Numbered from the stretch's first letter, positions 21,184 through 31,299 are shown. The stretch: DNA of 64,000 nucleotides from Paenibacillus xylanexedens (GCF_001908275.1 NZ_CP018620.1:1302001-1366000); one strand, 5' to 3'. Made by a program: numbers and translations. The notes: generated by a model not told the origin, from the sequence alone.

Positions 21184-21241
21184 GTGATATATTCCGATGA
21201 CGAGGACTCTGTCTTGCATATGAGCAAGTATAACTTGATAT

Positions 21242-22996
21242 TTATGTGAGACTAGTACTTAGTACGGCATATCCATACGCGGGCAGTTCAATGGCGAGTA
21301 CGCCATCTTCCTTGGCGGTACGATGGTTTCCGCCGAATAACTCGGTCCATTCCTCGTCACCGGCCTCCAGCTCGACAATAGCTGTCTCTTCTGATCGGTT
21401 AAACAGAACCAAAATGCGTTCCTCCTCATTTTGTCGCTCAAATACCAGTTGGCTGCCATCGGGACGAGCCTGCAAGAAACGAACGGTGCCTTCTGCACGC
21501 AGGGCAGGATGAGCATGACGCAGGGAGATCAGTTTCTGATAAAAGTCGAACAGCTCTCGGTCCTGCTTGGCTTCATCCCATTCCATGCATTTACGGCAAC
21601 CCGGATCATGTTCGCCGTCCATGCCAATCTCATCTCCGTAATAGATGCACGGAGCACCCATGTAACTGAACTGGAATAACGCAGCCAGCTTCATCTTGCG
21701 TTGGTCGCCTTCACACAGCGTAAGCAGCCGCGGGGTGTCGTGGCTGTCCAGCAAGTTAAACGCCACTTCGCTGGCCTGAAGCGGATAACGGGATAACTGT
21801 CGCCCGATGGAGTTTGTGAACTGTTCGGCGTGCATTGTATTTTTCACAAAGAAAGCATTCACGGCATCGGTAAACGGATAGTTCATGGACGCATCGAACT
21901 GGTCACCTTGCAGCCAGGAGGAAGACTCGTTCCATACTTCGCCCAGAATATAGGCATCCGGATTAGCCGCTTTGACTACACGGCGGAAATCACGCCAGAA
22001 TGCATCGTCCACTTCGTCTGCCACATCCAGCCGCCAGCCGTCCGCACCCACTTCCTTGATCCAATACTCGGCAACCTCCAGCAGATAGGCCTTCACCTCG
22101 GCATTCTCCGTATTGAGCTTTGGCATGTGCGCTTCGAATCCGAAGGTCTCATACGTAGGAATGCCGTCCTTCACTTCCAGCGGGTATTCATGTACATGGA
22201 ACCAGTCCTTGTATTTGGATTGTTCTCCGTTCTTCTGTACATCTACAAACGGCGCAAATGTCTTCCCGGAATGGTTGAACACAGCATCCAGAAGTACACG
22301 AATTCCACGTGCATGGCACAGCTCAACCAGTCGTTTCACGGTATCTGCGTCACCGAAGTGACGATCTACCCGCAGGTAGTCTTCGGTATCGTATTTGTGA
22401 TTGGTGGTGGCTTCGAAGATGGGTGTAAAGTAGATCGCATTAATGCCAAGATCGCTGATGTAATCCAGATGGTCGATCACGCCTTGAAGGTCACCGCCGA
22501 AGAAATTGAAAGGTGTTGGCTCGCCGCCCCACGGCTCTACCTTTTCCGGACTAATATCCGGGTTGCCGTTGGCGAATCGTTCAGGGAAAATCTGATAGAA
22601 TACCGCATCCTTAACCCACGCAGGGGGTGTGAATACAGCTCCAGCATGAATATAAGGGAACTGGAACATACGACCCGGATCGTCTGGTTCTTTTTCCTGG
22701 AAGTCCGTTTCGGTCATCCAGATCTGTTCGTCTCCGTTTTTGAGCAGAAAAGAGTACTTCAGTCGGCGGTAGGGAGGTTTCACCTCACCCTCGAAGTAAT
22801 CGAACATGGAGTCAGAGGTAAACTTGGTTAAGGGAACTAGCGCTTTGGTTGCATCCCACGCATATTTATCCCCGGTCAGGGCATGTACCTCGGTCAGATC
22901 ATTCTTTTTGGTACGCAGGCGCAGGTGGATTGTATCTTGGTCATAGGCATAGGCCCAGTTTCGTTTCGGTTGATGATAGATGGCTTCCAGCAGCAT
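21242..22996 (-). CDS. GH13 neopullulanase / maltogenic amylase-type glycosidase
   Basis: The 584-residue enzyme belongs to the cyclomaltodextrinase-neopullulanase group of glycoside hydrolase family 13. It has an N-terminal carbohydrate-binding beta domain (about 1-120), then the catalytic barrel starting DAVFYQIFPERFANG. Catalytic residues are visible as Asp324 (WRLDVADEVD), Glu353 (ILGEVWNE) and Asp420 (LDSHDTPR). A C-terminal beta domain ends the protein. There is no signal peptide, so it acts in the cytoplasm on imported maltodextrins or cyclodextrins. GGAGG precedes the ATG. It is transcribed alone, divergent from the two-component system. Confidence 0.93.
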   Translation of the reverse strand: MLLEAIYHQPKRNWAYAYDQDTIHLRLRTKKNDLTEVHALTGDKYAWDATKALVPLTKFTSDSMFDYFEGEVKPPYRRLKYSFLLKNGDEQIWMTETDFQEKEPDDPGRMFQFPYIHAGAVFTPPAWVKDAVFYQIFPERFANGNPDISPEKVEPWGGEPTPFNFFGGDLQGVIDHLDYISDLGINAIYFTPIFEATTNHKYDTEDYLRVDRHFGDADTVKRLVELCHARGIRVLLDAVFNHSGKTFAPFVDVQKNGEQSKYKDWFHVHEYPLEVKDGIPTYETFGFEAHMPKLNTENAEVKAYLLEVAEYWIKEVGADGWRLDVADEVDDAFWRDFRRVVKAANPDAYILGEVWNESSSWLQGDQFDASMNYPFTDAVNAFFVKNTMHAEQFTNSIGRQLSRYPLQASEVAFNLLDSHDTPRLLTLCEGDQRKMKLAALFQFSYMGAPCIYYGDEIGMDGEHDPGCRKCMEWDEAKQDRELFDFYQKLISLRHAHPALRAEGTVRFLQARPDGSQLVFERQNEEERILVLFNRSEETAIVELEAGDEEWTELFGGNHRTAKEDGVLAIELPAYGYAVLSTSLT

Positions 22997-23211
22997 AATG
23001 AATTTCCTCCCGTCAGGTGTAGAACTAGTATGTACTTGGTAGACTTGATGGATATGACGTTACCCAAGTTAATGGATAAGCTATAATTAGCATGTGTGGT
23101 AACGCGAGACTTCAACAAGACATGAATCCATATGTTATAGACAGCTTTTATCATGATGATGCTCAGATATATCATTAACCCAATGGGGGCAGAAAGGAAA
23201 CGAATATTCGG

Positions 23212-23895
23212 ATGAAAACCAAACTGTTATATATTGAAGACGATACGGAAATTGCGACTTGGGTCAGAGCCGATCTGGAGGAACGCGGTTATGAGGTGGT
23301 GTGGCTCGGCAGTGGTGAAGGCGCGGCGGAGGCTGCTGTCGGTTGTTCACTCATTATTCTGGATGTCATGCTGCCGGGGCTGGATGGATTTACGGTGGGC
23401 CAGCGGCTGAAAAAAGAACATCCCGCGGTGCCCATTGTCATGCTCTCGGCCAGAACGTCCATTGACGACAAGTTGCACGGTCTTGATTTTGCCGATGACT
23501 ATGTGACCAAACCATTTCACCCCGATGAACTGGCTGCCCGGATTGAAGTACAACTGCGTAAGGCAGGAACAGCGGTCTCATCGGATACAGCCCTGAAACT
23601 GGATCATCTCTCCATCTATGAGAAGGACAACCGGATCGTCAATGAGGAGACGGGAGATGAGATTATTTTATCGGGAAAACAGTTCCACATCTTCGCCTAC
23701 CTGCTACGACATATGGGCATGATTCGAACCAAAGAGCAGATCTATGAAGCCGTCTGGAACGAGCCCTATCTGGATGGGGACAAAACTTTAATGGTACATA
23801 TTCGACATCTACGCGAAAAGCTGGAGCTTGATCCGGCCAATCCGGTAGTTATTCAGACGGTCCGTGGTGTGGGATATCGTGTGAAGAAGCCATGA
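23212..23895 (+). CDS. OmpR-family response regulator
   Basis: The 227-residue regulator has a receiver domain (1-115; acid pair IEDD, phospho-Asp in IILDVMLPG near 50, conserved Lys in VTKPFHPDEL) and a winged-helix DNA-binding domain (about 130-225; VHIRHLREKLE, VRGVGYRVK). It overlaps the longest frame of the kinase downstream and forms an operon with it and an ABC transporter. It probably activates the transporter in response to a cell-envelope signal. Confidence 0.94.
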   Translation: MKTKLLYIEDDTEIATWVRADLEERGYEVVWLGSGEGAAEAAVGCSLIILDVMLPGLDGFTVGQRLKKEHPAVPIVMLSARTSIDDKLHGLDFADDYVTKPFHPDELAARIEVQLRKAGTAVSSDTALKLDHLSIYEKDNRIVNEETGDEIILSGKQFHIFAYLLRHMGMIRTKEQIYEAVWNEPYLDGDKTLMVHIRHLREKLELDPANPVVIQTVRGVGYRVKKP

Positions 23896-23939
23896 TCCGG
23901 TGGTTCAGGGAACGGAAGATCATGAAGGGAGAACGAAGC

Positions 23940-25451
23940 ATGGATCAAAAGCAATCCGGGCGGCGCAAGCTTCGCTTTGGGCGGTCCTTGATGTCCAGAT
24001 ACATCATCCTGATCTTGGCGGCTGTATTATTTGTCCCCGTCATTCTTCCGATCATGTCCATCATATATGTTGTGGTAGTGAATAACACGAATATGAATCA
24101 AGCGGCACCTTATGGTGACGTTACCCAGATCAGTAACCTCTGGTCGCTTGAAGCGGAGAACCTGGATGGTGCTTCGGATGAAGAGATTAAGGCCCGGTTG
24201 GAGCAATTACATGGCTCGTATCCCAAAGCTTCCATGTATCGTGTGAAAGCGAGCGGTGAGACCCTCTTTATTCTCGGTAGTGAAGATGTAACGTTTCTGA
24301 AATCCACGTCGCCGGATGGCAGGACAGACACGACATTGAGATGGTCACTGGATTCCGGGCAAACGGCAGAGACCCGAATTCCAGCCGAATGGAATGCGAA
24401 CAATACCGTGCAATTCATGAAAGAAGCTTCCTTTCGCGATCCGTTGACCGTAGTTTCATATATTGGCGGGGGTGAAAAGGACGGAGGACAGGGCTTCATG
24501 ATCATTGAAGTGCCGAGATCACTTCTGCAAATGAATCACAGTAACGGGCTGCTGGAACTTTTGTATCTCGGCATTGTAATGACCATCATCTTTCTGAGCT
24601 TCATCATGATGTCGATTCTCTTCTTCGCACGCATTCGCAAACGACTTATTCGTTTGCAGACAGCCATGATGACCACAGGCAAGGAAGGCCTCCCGCTTCC
24701 GGTAGATATCCGCCAGTCAGACGAGATCGGTCAACTGGAAGAAGCCTTCAATCAGATGGTGCATCAACTGTCCGACAGCCGTCACCGTGAACGCGAGGAG
24801 GAACAATTGCGCAAACGTCTCATTGCGGGGCTTTCCCACGATCTGCGTACCCCGCTAACGGTGATTCGTGGACATATGCATGCTTTGCACAAGGAAGAGC
24901 TGAGCGAACAAGGTGACCGTTCATTACATCGAATGGAAGCGAAAATGGAGGACCTCAGCGGGCTCATCGACAACATGTTATCCTACAATTTGCTCACGAG
25001 CGGGAAATATACACTGAAGCTGGAAGAGAAAGATATACTGCGTATTGTCAGGGAAACGGCGGCCGCCTGGTACCCGGTCTGGGAGAAAGAGCAATTCGAT
25101 ATTGATATTGATCTCCCGGAGGAACCGCTGATCTGGCATATGGATGAACAGGGCGTGCGTCGTATTCTTGATAATTTGTTCCAAAACGTGATCCGTCATG
25201 CCGACAGCGGGAAATATATTGGTATATCAACTCAGGAGATTCAGGGTGAGACGGCCATCGTTATTCAGGATCGGGGTCCGGGAATGCAGCAGGATTCCAA
25301 CACAAAAGGCACAGGTCTAGGCTTATCCATTGTAGACCTGTTGATTCGTGAGATGGGTCTGCGCAAGCGGGTAGACAGTTCCGATACGGGTGTCCAGACA
25401 TATATCTACAGTGGTAAGGGGAAACAGGGAAACAACAAAACGCTGAAATAG
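23940..25451 (+). CDS. Sensor histidine kinase
   Basis: The kinase (503 residues) has a membrane helix (about 16-40), an extracellular domain of about 140 residues, a second helix (about 190-215), HAMP (about 218-270), a DHp helix with the phospho-His in AGLSHDLRTPLT and a HATPase domain ending TKGTGLGLSIVDLL. The ATG at 23940 is chosen because AAGGGAG lies nine bases upstream; longer starts at 23892 or 23922 are possible. The ABC transporter starts 80 bases later. The large sensor differs from the short BceS type. Confidence 0.9.
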   Translation: MDQKQSGRRKLRFGRSLMSRYIILILAAVLFVPVILPIMSIIYVVVVNNTNMNQAAPYGDVTQISNLWSLEAENLDGASDEEIKARLEQLHGSYPKASMYRVKASGETLFILGSEDVTFLKSTSPDGRTDTTLRWSLDSGQTAETRIPAEWNANNTVQFMKEASFRDPLTVVSYIGGGEKDGGQGFMIIEVPRSLLQMNHSNGLLELLYLGIVMTIIFLSFIMMSILFFARIRKRLIRLQTAMMTTGKEGLPLPVDIRQSDEIGQLEEAFNQMVHQLSDSRHREREEEQLRKRLIAGLSHDLRTPLTVIRGHMHALHKEELSEQGDRSLHRMEAKMEDLSGLIDNMLSYNLLTSGKYTLKLEEKDILRIVRETAAAWYPVWEKEQFDIDIDLPEEPLIWHMDEQGVRRILDNLFQNVIRHADSGKYIGISTQEIQGETAIVIQDRGPGMQQDSNTKGTGLGLSIVDLLIREMGLRKRVDSSDTGVQTYIYSGKGKQGNNKTLK

Positions 25452-25531
25452 CTTTTTTAAACTAAACTTAAACTGGAGACTACTTTGGCTTTAACCTTGG
25501 AAGATTACGATAGTTCCGAGGTGATCATACA

Positions 25532-26446
25532 GTGAGTGAAAATATTATTCAAACGGCTAATCTATGGAAAACATACCGGGACCGTGCAGCGGTCCGTGAA
25601 CTTGATCTGCATATTAAAAAGGGAGATATCTACGGCTTCCTCGGTCCCAACGGCGCCGGCAAAACAACAACGATTCGCATGCTTCTCGGCTTGATTAAAC
25701 CAACCAAAGGCGTGATCCGTGTCTTCGACAAGGATATCCGCAAGGATCGCATGGACATTCTGCGCCGTGTGGGCTCTTTGGTCGAATACCCGTCCTATTA
25801 CGGACATCTGAACGCAGTAGAGAATCTGGAAACTTTGCGCCGCATCATCAATGTACCAAAATCAAGAATTGCTGAAGTGCTGTCCATTGTAGATCTGACC
25901 AAGGATGCTAAACGTTCAGTGAAGGGGTATTCCCTTGGGATGAAGCAACGTTTGGGTATTGCCAGCGCTTTGCTGGGTGAACCGGAGCTACTGATTCTGG
26001 ACGAACCAACGAATGGGCTTGATCCTGCCGGTATTCAGGAGATTCGGGAACTGATCAAACGTATGCCTCTGGAACATGGCATTACCGTTCTGGTTTCCAG
26101 CCACTTGCTGAGTGAAGTCGAACAGATGGCAAGTCGCGTTGGTATTATCCGTGAAGGCAAGATGGTGCTTCAGGATACTATCGCAAGTCTGCATAGTCAG
26201 ACGGGTAGTTCTATCCGGTTAACGGTTTCCGAGCCGGAAGAGGCTATGAAGCTGGCAAAAGAACAGGGACAATTTGGTCATCAACAAGGTGCTGCGTTAA
26301 CGTTCCCTTATATGGATAACAGTTCAGTGGCACTGCTTGTGCGCCGATTAATTGAACAGAATCATGATGTGTATCGTGTAGAGGAACAGCGTCAGTCGCT
26401 GGAAGATCTGTTCATGCGGGTCATTGGCGAGGGGGCTTCCATATGA
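25532..26446 (+). CDS. Lantibiotic/bacitracin-resistance-type ABC transporter ATPase
   Basis: The 304-residue ATPase belongs to the BcrA/LanF group. It has Walker A GPNGAGKTT, signature YSLGMKQRLGIASALLG, Walker B LLILDEPTNGLDPAG and the C-terminal extension of this group. The start is GTG behind GAGGTGATC. Two permease genes follow, the first overlapping by ATGA. The layout (response regulator, kinase, ATPase, two permeases) is that of self-protection modules against lantibiotics and related antimicrobial peptides. Confidence 0.9.
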   Translation: MSENIIQTANLWKTYRDRAAVRELDLHIKKGDIYGFLGPNGAGKTTTIRMLLGLIKPTKGVIRVFDKDIRKDRMDILRRVGSLVEYPSYYGHLNAVENLETLRRIINVPKSRIAEVLSIVDLTKDAKRSVKGYSLGMKQRLGIASALLGEPELLILDEPTNGLDPAGIQEIRELIKRMPLEHGITVLVSSHLLSEVEQMASRVGIIREGKMVLQDTIASLHSQTGSSIRLTVSEPEEAMKLAKEQGQFGHQQGAALTFPYMDNSSVALLVRRLIEQNHDVYRVEEQRQSLEDLFMRVIGEGASI

Positions 26447-27159
26447 CCGGGCGTGCATTATCGTCGGACTGGCTCAAGATTCGGGGGAAAGGGATCTGGT
26501 TCCTTGTCTTTCTGGCCCCTCTTGGATTGACAGCGATGCAGGCGCTTAATTTTGGCTTACGGCTGGACTATCTGAAAGAGCAGTATGCAGATAACCTGTG
26601 GGGTGGATTATTGGGCAATGTGGTTGTCTTTGTGCCCTTGTCTCTGATGCTGGGAGCAACCATTCTCAGCTCCATGATCGCTAATGTTGAGCATGAACAG
26701 GGATCGTGGAAACAGTTGCTCGCGATGCCCATTCCCAGACCAGCCGTGTATTTAGCCAAGTTCCTGCTTGCTTGTGTTCTGCTGGTGATCTCCTGCCTGC
26801 TGCTAACCGCAGGAATTGTGGGTCTGGGACTGATCCTCGGATTCCATGCCAGTGAGATCCCTTGGATGCAGGCGATCAAGCTGGGGCTGCTACCTTTGGC
26901 TGGTGCGCTTCCTGTGTTGTCACTGGAATTATGGCTCACGATGGTAAACAAAAATCAGGCGCTTCCGGTCACCCTGGGTATTGTGCTCGCGATAACCGGC
27001 ATGTTCGCACTCAGTATCTCACCGAACTTTCCACTCGCTTGGGCGCAGATGGCTTGGAATGGACCTAATTCATATCTGTATGCAGGCATGGGGGCAGGTC
27101 TAGGGTTATTGATCCTGTTGCTGGGTATGATGCATTTTAGCCGGAAGGATGTGGCCTGA
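26443..27159 (+). CDS. ABC transporter permease, LanE/MutE-like
   Basis: The 238-residue integral membrane protein has about six helices. The spacing and the NVEHEQGSWKQLLAMPIPR motif after the second helix are typical of the EpiE/MutE lantibiotic-immunity permeases. It starts inside the ATPase stop codon (ATGA), so expression is coupled. Its function is inferred from the family and neighbours. Confidence 0.85.
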   Translation: MTGRALSSDWLKIRGKGIWFLVFLAPLGLTAMQALNFGLRLDYLKEQYADNLWGGLLGNVVVFVPLSLMLGATILSSMIANVEHEQGSWKQLLAMPIPRPAVYLAKFLLACVLLVISCLLLTAGIVGLGLILGFHASEIPWMQAIKLGLLPLAGALPVLSLELWLTMVNKNQALPVTLGIVLAITGMFALSISPNFPLAWAQMAWNGPNSYLYAGMGAGLGLLILLLGMMHFSRKDVA

Positions 27160-27160
27160 T

Positions 27161-27895
27161 ATGAGCTTTGCGACAACGTACTTCCGAATTTTGTCCGCTG
27201 AACGATTGAAAATGGGCAAATCGCCCATATGGCTCCTGATTCTGCTGAGTCCACTCATTGCGCTGCTTATCGGACTGTTGTCCACGCCTTCGGGGAATTG
27301 GCAGGTATTGATGACCACGATGGTTTTCCTGCACGGATTATTATTGTTACCGATGCTGACTGGTGTGTTTACGTCCTTTGTCTGCCGTTTTGAACATGCA
27401 GGTGGAGGGTGGAAACAGATGCTGGTTTTACCGCTCACACGTTCAGGTGTATATGCAGGTAAACTGACGATTGTACTCATGCTTCTGGCGGGTACGCAAG
27501 CATTGTTGCTGATGTCCATTCTGCTGGCAGGCATGATTCACGGCATTACGATGCCAGTACCATGGGGATTCTTGGCGAGTAAACTGCTACTTGGGTTGCT
27601 GGCCTGTGTACCCCTGGCTGCCCTGCAGATGTTCGTTTCATTGATGTGGAGCAGCTTTGCCGCACCGCTCGCACTGAATTTTGCACTGACCATACCGAAT
27701 ATTCTCATTGTAAACTCTGCGACATATGGGCCGTATTATCCATGGGCACAACCGATGATTCTGATGACACCCGTGGACGGTGCAGGTTTCGGAGCCTACA
27801 ATGTTCCACTGATCACAATGCTGGCGGTTGTTGGAGGCAGTGCTGTTATTTTCATTGGAATCGGCATGATGTATTTTGCGAAAAAAGAAATCTGA
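27161..27895 (+). CDS. ABC transporter permease, LanG/MutG-like
   Basis: This second permease (244 residues, about six helices) has the parallel motif CRFEHAGGGWKQMLVLPLTR, showing it shares ancestry with the first. The ATG at 27161 follows the preceding stop by one base; an ATG at 27149 lies too close to GGAAGG. With the first permease and the ATPase it would form an exporter removing antimicrobial peptides from the membrane. Confidence 0.85.
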   Translation: MSFATTYFRILSAERLKMGKSPIWLLILLSPLIALLIGLLSTPSGNWQVLMTTMVFLHGLLLLPMLTGVFTSFVCRFEHAGGGWKQMLVLPLTRSGVYAGKLTIVLMLLAGTQALLLMSILLAGMIHGITMPVPWGFLASKLLLGLLACVPLAALQMFVSLMWSSFAAPLALNFALTIPNILIVNSATYGPYYPWAQPMILMTPVDGAGFGAYNVPLITMLAVVGGSAVIFIGIGMMYFAKKEI

Positions 27896-27927
27896 ATAAT
27901 CCGTTACACCCTTGGTTATCGTAGATC

Positions 27928-27989
27928 AAAATCCTCTTTAAGCAAAACATGCAAGCTCTATTGTATGTATGCTTCAGGAGGATTTTTTC
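27928..27989 (+). terminator. Terminator after the resistance operon
   Basis: AAAATCCTC (27928-27936) pairs with GAGGATTTT (27978-27986), with inner pairing CATGCAA/TTGTATG, and T residues follow. Confidence 0.75.
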
Positions 27990-28074
27990 TAATGTCTGAC
28001 CCACCCATCATGAATGGTCAACTCGCTAACGAATCTGAGGAGTCTTAATCATGGATTTGAAGTGATCTCAGCAA

Positions 28075-28221
28075 TCTAAGGAACCTGAGACATGTTATAA
28101 CCAATGAAACAACCGTTTGCAGTGTTTATGACAGGAGATTATGGGGATTAACGTGTCTGATGTTCCTTAAAATTTAAAAAGGGCACATGGACGCCAAATA
28201 AGATGTCCTGGGTTCTTTAGA
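28075..28221. repeat. 147-bp palindromic intergenic element, copy A
   Basis: The ends are inverted: TCTAAGGAACCTGAGACATG at the left, and AGATGTCCTGGGTTCTTTAGA (28201-28221) at the right. An internal segment at 28147-28169 (ATTAACGTGTCTGATGTTCC) is an inverted copy of the left end. The same layout and length recur at 63213-63359, and a longer inverted copy at 42576-42770. Confidence 0.8.
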
Positions 28222-28537
28222 AAATCGTTTAGCCATCCGCCAGAATCAGCTGACGTGGAATTGAACTTCAAGGTTGTTAGAGGCTTAATTTGATCCTTGT
28301 ATAACTTGTCTGCCTTTGCAGGCACCTCCTAAGTAAATCAAAATTCCAAGTATTACCTCACACATCATGTGAATTGAAACATAGATTGTAAGCAAAATGA
28401 GACGAGAATCTGGTAAAATAAAAAAAGCTGTTTCTAGGCAGGCTTACATGGTTATTCGAGGGTAGGCCCATTTTTGTAAGGGATAATTAATCCCTGCTGT
28501 TAGATGAAGATATTGGCTGAGAAAAGAGGGGTAAGCC
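28222..28537. other. Non-coding stretch before the hybrid kinase
   Basis: Besides repeat copy A just upstream, this stretch shows only a small TGCC/GGCA hairpin near 28311 and an AT-rich run with a possible -10 (TAAAAT, near 28414). No gene is seen. Confidence 0.4.
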
Positions 28538-31246
28538 TTGGATATTAATAAAACGGAAACCCTGAAGCGCATTATTTCTGAGGGAAGTTCTTACCAATCA
28601 CTGTTTTTTAACCATCCGGATGCCATTTATGTAATGGACATCCATGGAAACTATATTGATGCTAATCCCTCGGTAGAGCGGATATCTGGGTATACACTGG
28701 ATGACTTGATTCGTATGAATCAGAGTGAGATCTGTCCTCCGGACAGTGAAAATTCACGCAAACAATACATTAAAGAGGTACTGGCTGGACGTTCAGTCAG
28801 TAATCCCATTACTTTTTATCATAAAGATGGTTCCCTGAAACAGGCAGAGATAACGTATGTGCCTATAACGGAGGGAAAAGAAGTTGTCGGAATCTATGGC
28901 ATTGCCAAAGATGTTACCGATATCCTGGAAGTGCAACGTGAGCTTAAGGAGGCACAGGAGAAATATCAGGTGCTGGCTGACCATGCACAAGATCTGATTA
29001 CAACTTGTGCTACGGATGGCGAGTTGTTATACGTTTCCCCTTCCGTGTACACCTTACTGGGTTATAAGCCGGAGGAAGTCATAGGAAAGTCCTTCAAGGA
29101 TTATTGTTATTCGGGAGATTATCCGGACCCTATGGATCTTTCCAAGATCGGCAATGGCTGCAAGATGCGTGTGTTGCACAAGAAGGGACATTATATCTGG
29201 ATGGAGACATTGGCGAAACCTGTTGCTGGAGAGCGTGGCAAGAGTGTCCAGATTGTTAGCATCAGCAGGGATATCACCCAGCATAAGGATGCGGAAAGAC
29301 GTCTTCGGGAAAGCCGTCAGCGATACAGATCGTTGTTCGAACATAACCCGGCAGCTGTGTATTCATTGAATCTGGAAGGTAAATACAGCGCAGTGAACAG
29401 CAAACTGGTGCAAATGTTGGATATTCCGCGCAATAAGCTTATTGGCCAATCTTTTTTATCCAATCTGGATAAATGCGAAGTGCAATATGGCAAACATTAT
29501 TTTGACATGGTGAAGCAAGGCGAACCGCAATATTATGAGACCCGAGTCGTCAATTCAAGTGGTCGGAAGATTGAAGTATCTGTTACGAATGTGCCCATTA
29601 TTGTGGATAAGGAAATGGTGGGCGTCTATGGGATCGTGTCCGATATTACCGAGCGCAAGGAATACATGGAACGGATTCAGGAGCTCAGCAAGCAACATGA
29701 GCTGATTCTCAACACGGTTACGGAAGGAATATTTGGTTTGGATGCGGATGGAATCACCATGTTTATGAATCCAGCAGCAGCTTCGATGTTCGGTTATGAG
29801 GCGAAAGAATTCATTGGCAAAAACTCACATCCCATCATCCACCACACCCGTGCAGACGGAAGTCATTTGCCACAAGAAGAATGCCCGATTCACATGACCG
29901 TGTTGGATGGACAGATACGTTCAATCAAGGAAGATGTGTTCTGGCGTAAAGATGGCAGCAGCTTTCTGGTGCAGTATCAGGTGACGCCGATTATTGAACA
30001 GGGACAGATTCAGGGCGCTGTGGTTGTGTTCAATGATGTGACTGGCGAACGTGAAATTGTACGTGCCAAAGAGACAGCTGAGCTGGCAGCTCAGGCCAAG
30101 TCGGAATTTCTGTCGATGGTTAGCCATGAGATCCGGACACCGATGAATGGGATCGTGGGTATGACAGAATTGTTGATCGGTACCGATTTATCGGAAGAAC
30201 AGCGTGAATATGCCGAGATTATTCGAGACAGCGGCGATGCTCTGCTGAACATTCTTAATGATATTTTGGACTTCAGTAAGCTGGAATCCGGGAAAATGGC
30301 ACTGGCTTATGAACCATTTGCATTACGCAAGATGTTGGAACAGGTTGCCGAACTGTTTAAACCGCGTGCAGATGAGAAACATCTGGAGATCAGATATCGT
30401 CTCAATCCGAGCATCCCTGAGTTCATGGTCGGTGATGCCATGCGTATCCGGCAGATTCTGGTGAACTTGGTTGGCAATGCGCTCAAGTTCACAGATCAGG
30501 GAAGCATTGAGGTTGCCGTGGATATTATCAAGGGCAGAAAGCCTGAAGACAGTGTTCTTGATTTTGCGGTACAAGATACGGGAATTGGCATCCCCGCTGA
30601 CAAGCTGGATCAGTTGTTTCAGTCTTTCTCTCAACTACACCCGGTGATTAACCGGAAGTATGGTGGTACCGGACTGGGACTGGTGATCTCCAAGCGACTC
30701 GTGGAGATCATGGGAGGCAGTATCAGTGTCGAGAGTATAGAAGGGGAAGGCTCAACCTTCCGGTTTGCTGTTCCTGCGGCGAGTGTAGATGCTTCGGCAG
30801 AACAGACAGCAAGTCAGTTCCATCATGATCGCACACGTCAAAGTGATAAGGTGGCCATGCGTATTCTGGTGGCGGAGGATCATCCGGTGAACCGGAAGAT
30901 TTTGCGAGAATATCTGGAGAAGCTCGGATACCACGCAGATGTATGTACCAATGGTGTGGAGGCAATTGATGCCATCTCTCAGAATGCTTATGATATTGTC
31001 CTGATGGATATTCATATGCCTGTGATGGATGGACTGAAGGCGACAGACCTTTTACACCGCCTAATTCCACAGGATCGCATACCTCCAATCATCGCAGTTA
31101 CAGGCAATGCCAAACGTGAAGATAAGGAAGCTTGTCTGGAGATTGGTATGCGTGACTTTATTAGCAAACCGGTTATGCTGAGTGAGTTGAAGCGGGTGTT
31201 ACAGCAATGGGGGCCAAGGGACGAACCTCAGCTTGCAACAAAATGA
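28538..31246 (+). CDS. Multi-PAS hybrid sensor histidine kinase/response regulator
   Basis: This 902-residue protein shows no clear membrane helix and is probably cytoplasmic. It has four PAS domains (about 15-135, 140-255, 260-385, 385-515), a DHp helix with phospho-His in FLSMVSHEIRTPMNG (near 530), a HATPase domain (GGTGLGLVISKRLVEIMGG) and a C-terminal receiver (VLMDIHMPVMDG, phospho-Asp near 827). The TTG start is behind GAGGGG, six bases away. No DNA-binding output is fused and no partner is adjacent, so the phosphorelay target is unknown. Confidence 0.92.
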   Translation: MDINKTETLKRIISEGSSYQSLFFNHPDAIYVMDIHGNYIDANPSVERISGYTLDDLIRMNQSEICPPDSENSRKQYIKEVLAGRSVSNPITFYHKDGSLKQAEITYVPITEGKEVVGIYGIAKDVTDILEVQRELKEAQEKYQVLADHAQDLITTCATDGELLYVSPSVYTLLGYKPEEVIGKSFKDYCYSGDYPDPMDLSKIGNGCKMRVLHKKGHYIWMETLAKPVAGERGKSVQIVSISRDITQHKDAERRLRESRQRYRSLFEHNPAAVYSLNLEGKYSAVNSKLVQMLDIPRNKLIGQSFLSNLDKCEVQYGKHYFDMVKQGEPQYYETRVVNSSGRKIEVSVTNVPIIVDKEMVGVYGIVSDITERKEYMERIQELSKQHELILNTVTEGIFGLDADGITMFMNPAAASMFGYEAKEFIGKNSHPIIHHTRADGSHLPQEECPIHMTVLDGQIRSIKEDVFWRKDGSSFLVQYQVTPIIEQGQIQGAVVVFNDVTGEREIVRAKETAELAAQAKSEFLSMVSHEIRTPMNGIVGMTELLIGTDLSEEQREYAEIIRDSGDALLNILNDILDFSKLESGKMALAYEPFALRKMLEQVAELFKPRADEKHLEIRYRLNPSIPEFMVGDAMRIRQILVNLVGNALKFTDQGSIEVAVDIIKGRKPEDSVLDFAVQDTGIGIPADKLDQLFQSFSQLHPVINRKYGGTGLGLVISKRLVEIMGGSISVESIEGEGSTFRFAVPAASVDASAEQTASQFHHDRTRQSDKVAMRILVAEDHPVNRKILREYLEKLGYHADVCTNGVEAIDAISQNAYDIVLMDIHMPVMDGLKATDLLHRLIPQDRIPPIIAVTGNAKREDKEACLEIGMRDFISKPVMLSELKRVLQQWGPRDEPQLATK

Positions 31247-31299
31247 ACAACTACTCAAATCAATTATGAAATTGATTCATCTGGCTGTGAAAAATAATA

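Noticed and set aside
21830..22831. 333-codon plus-strand frame opposite the amylase gene
   Set aside because: Antisense to a clear GH13 enzyme with all catalytic residues; no domain is recognisable.
28075..28221. Rho-independent terminator for the ABC operon
   Set aside because: The ABC operon already has a terminator at 27928-27989, and the 147-bp palindrome recurs elsewhere without gene association.
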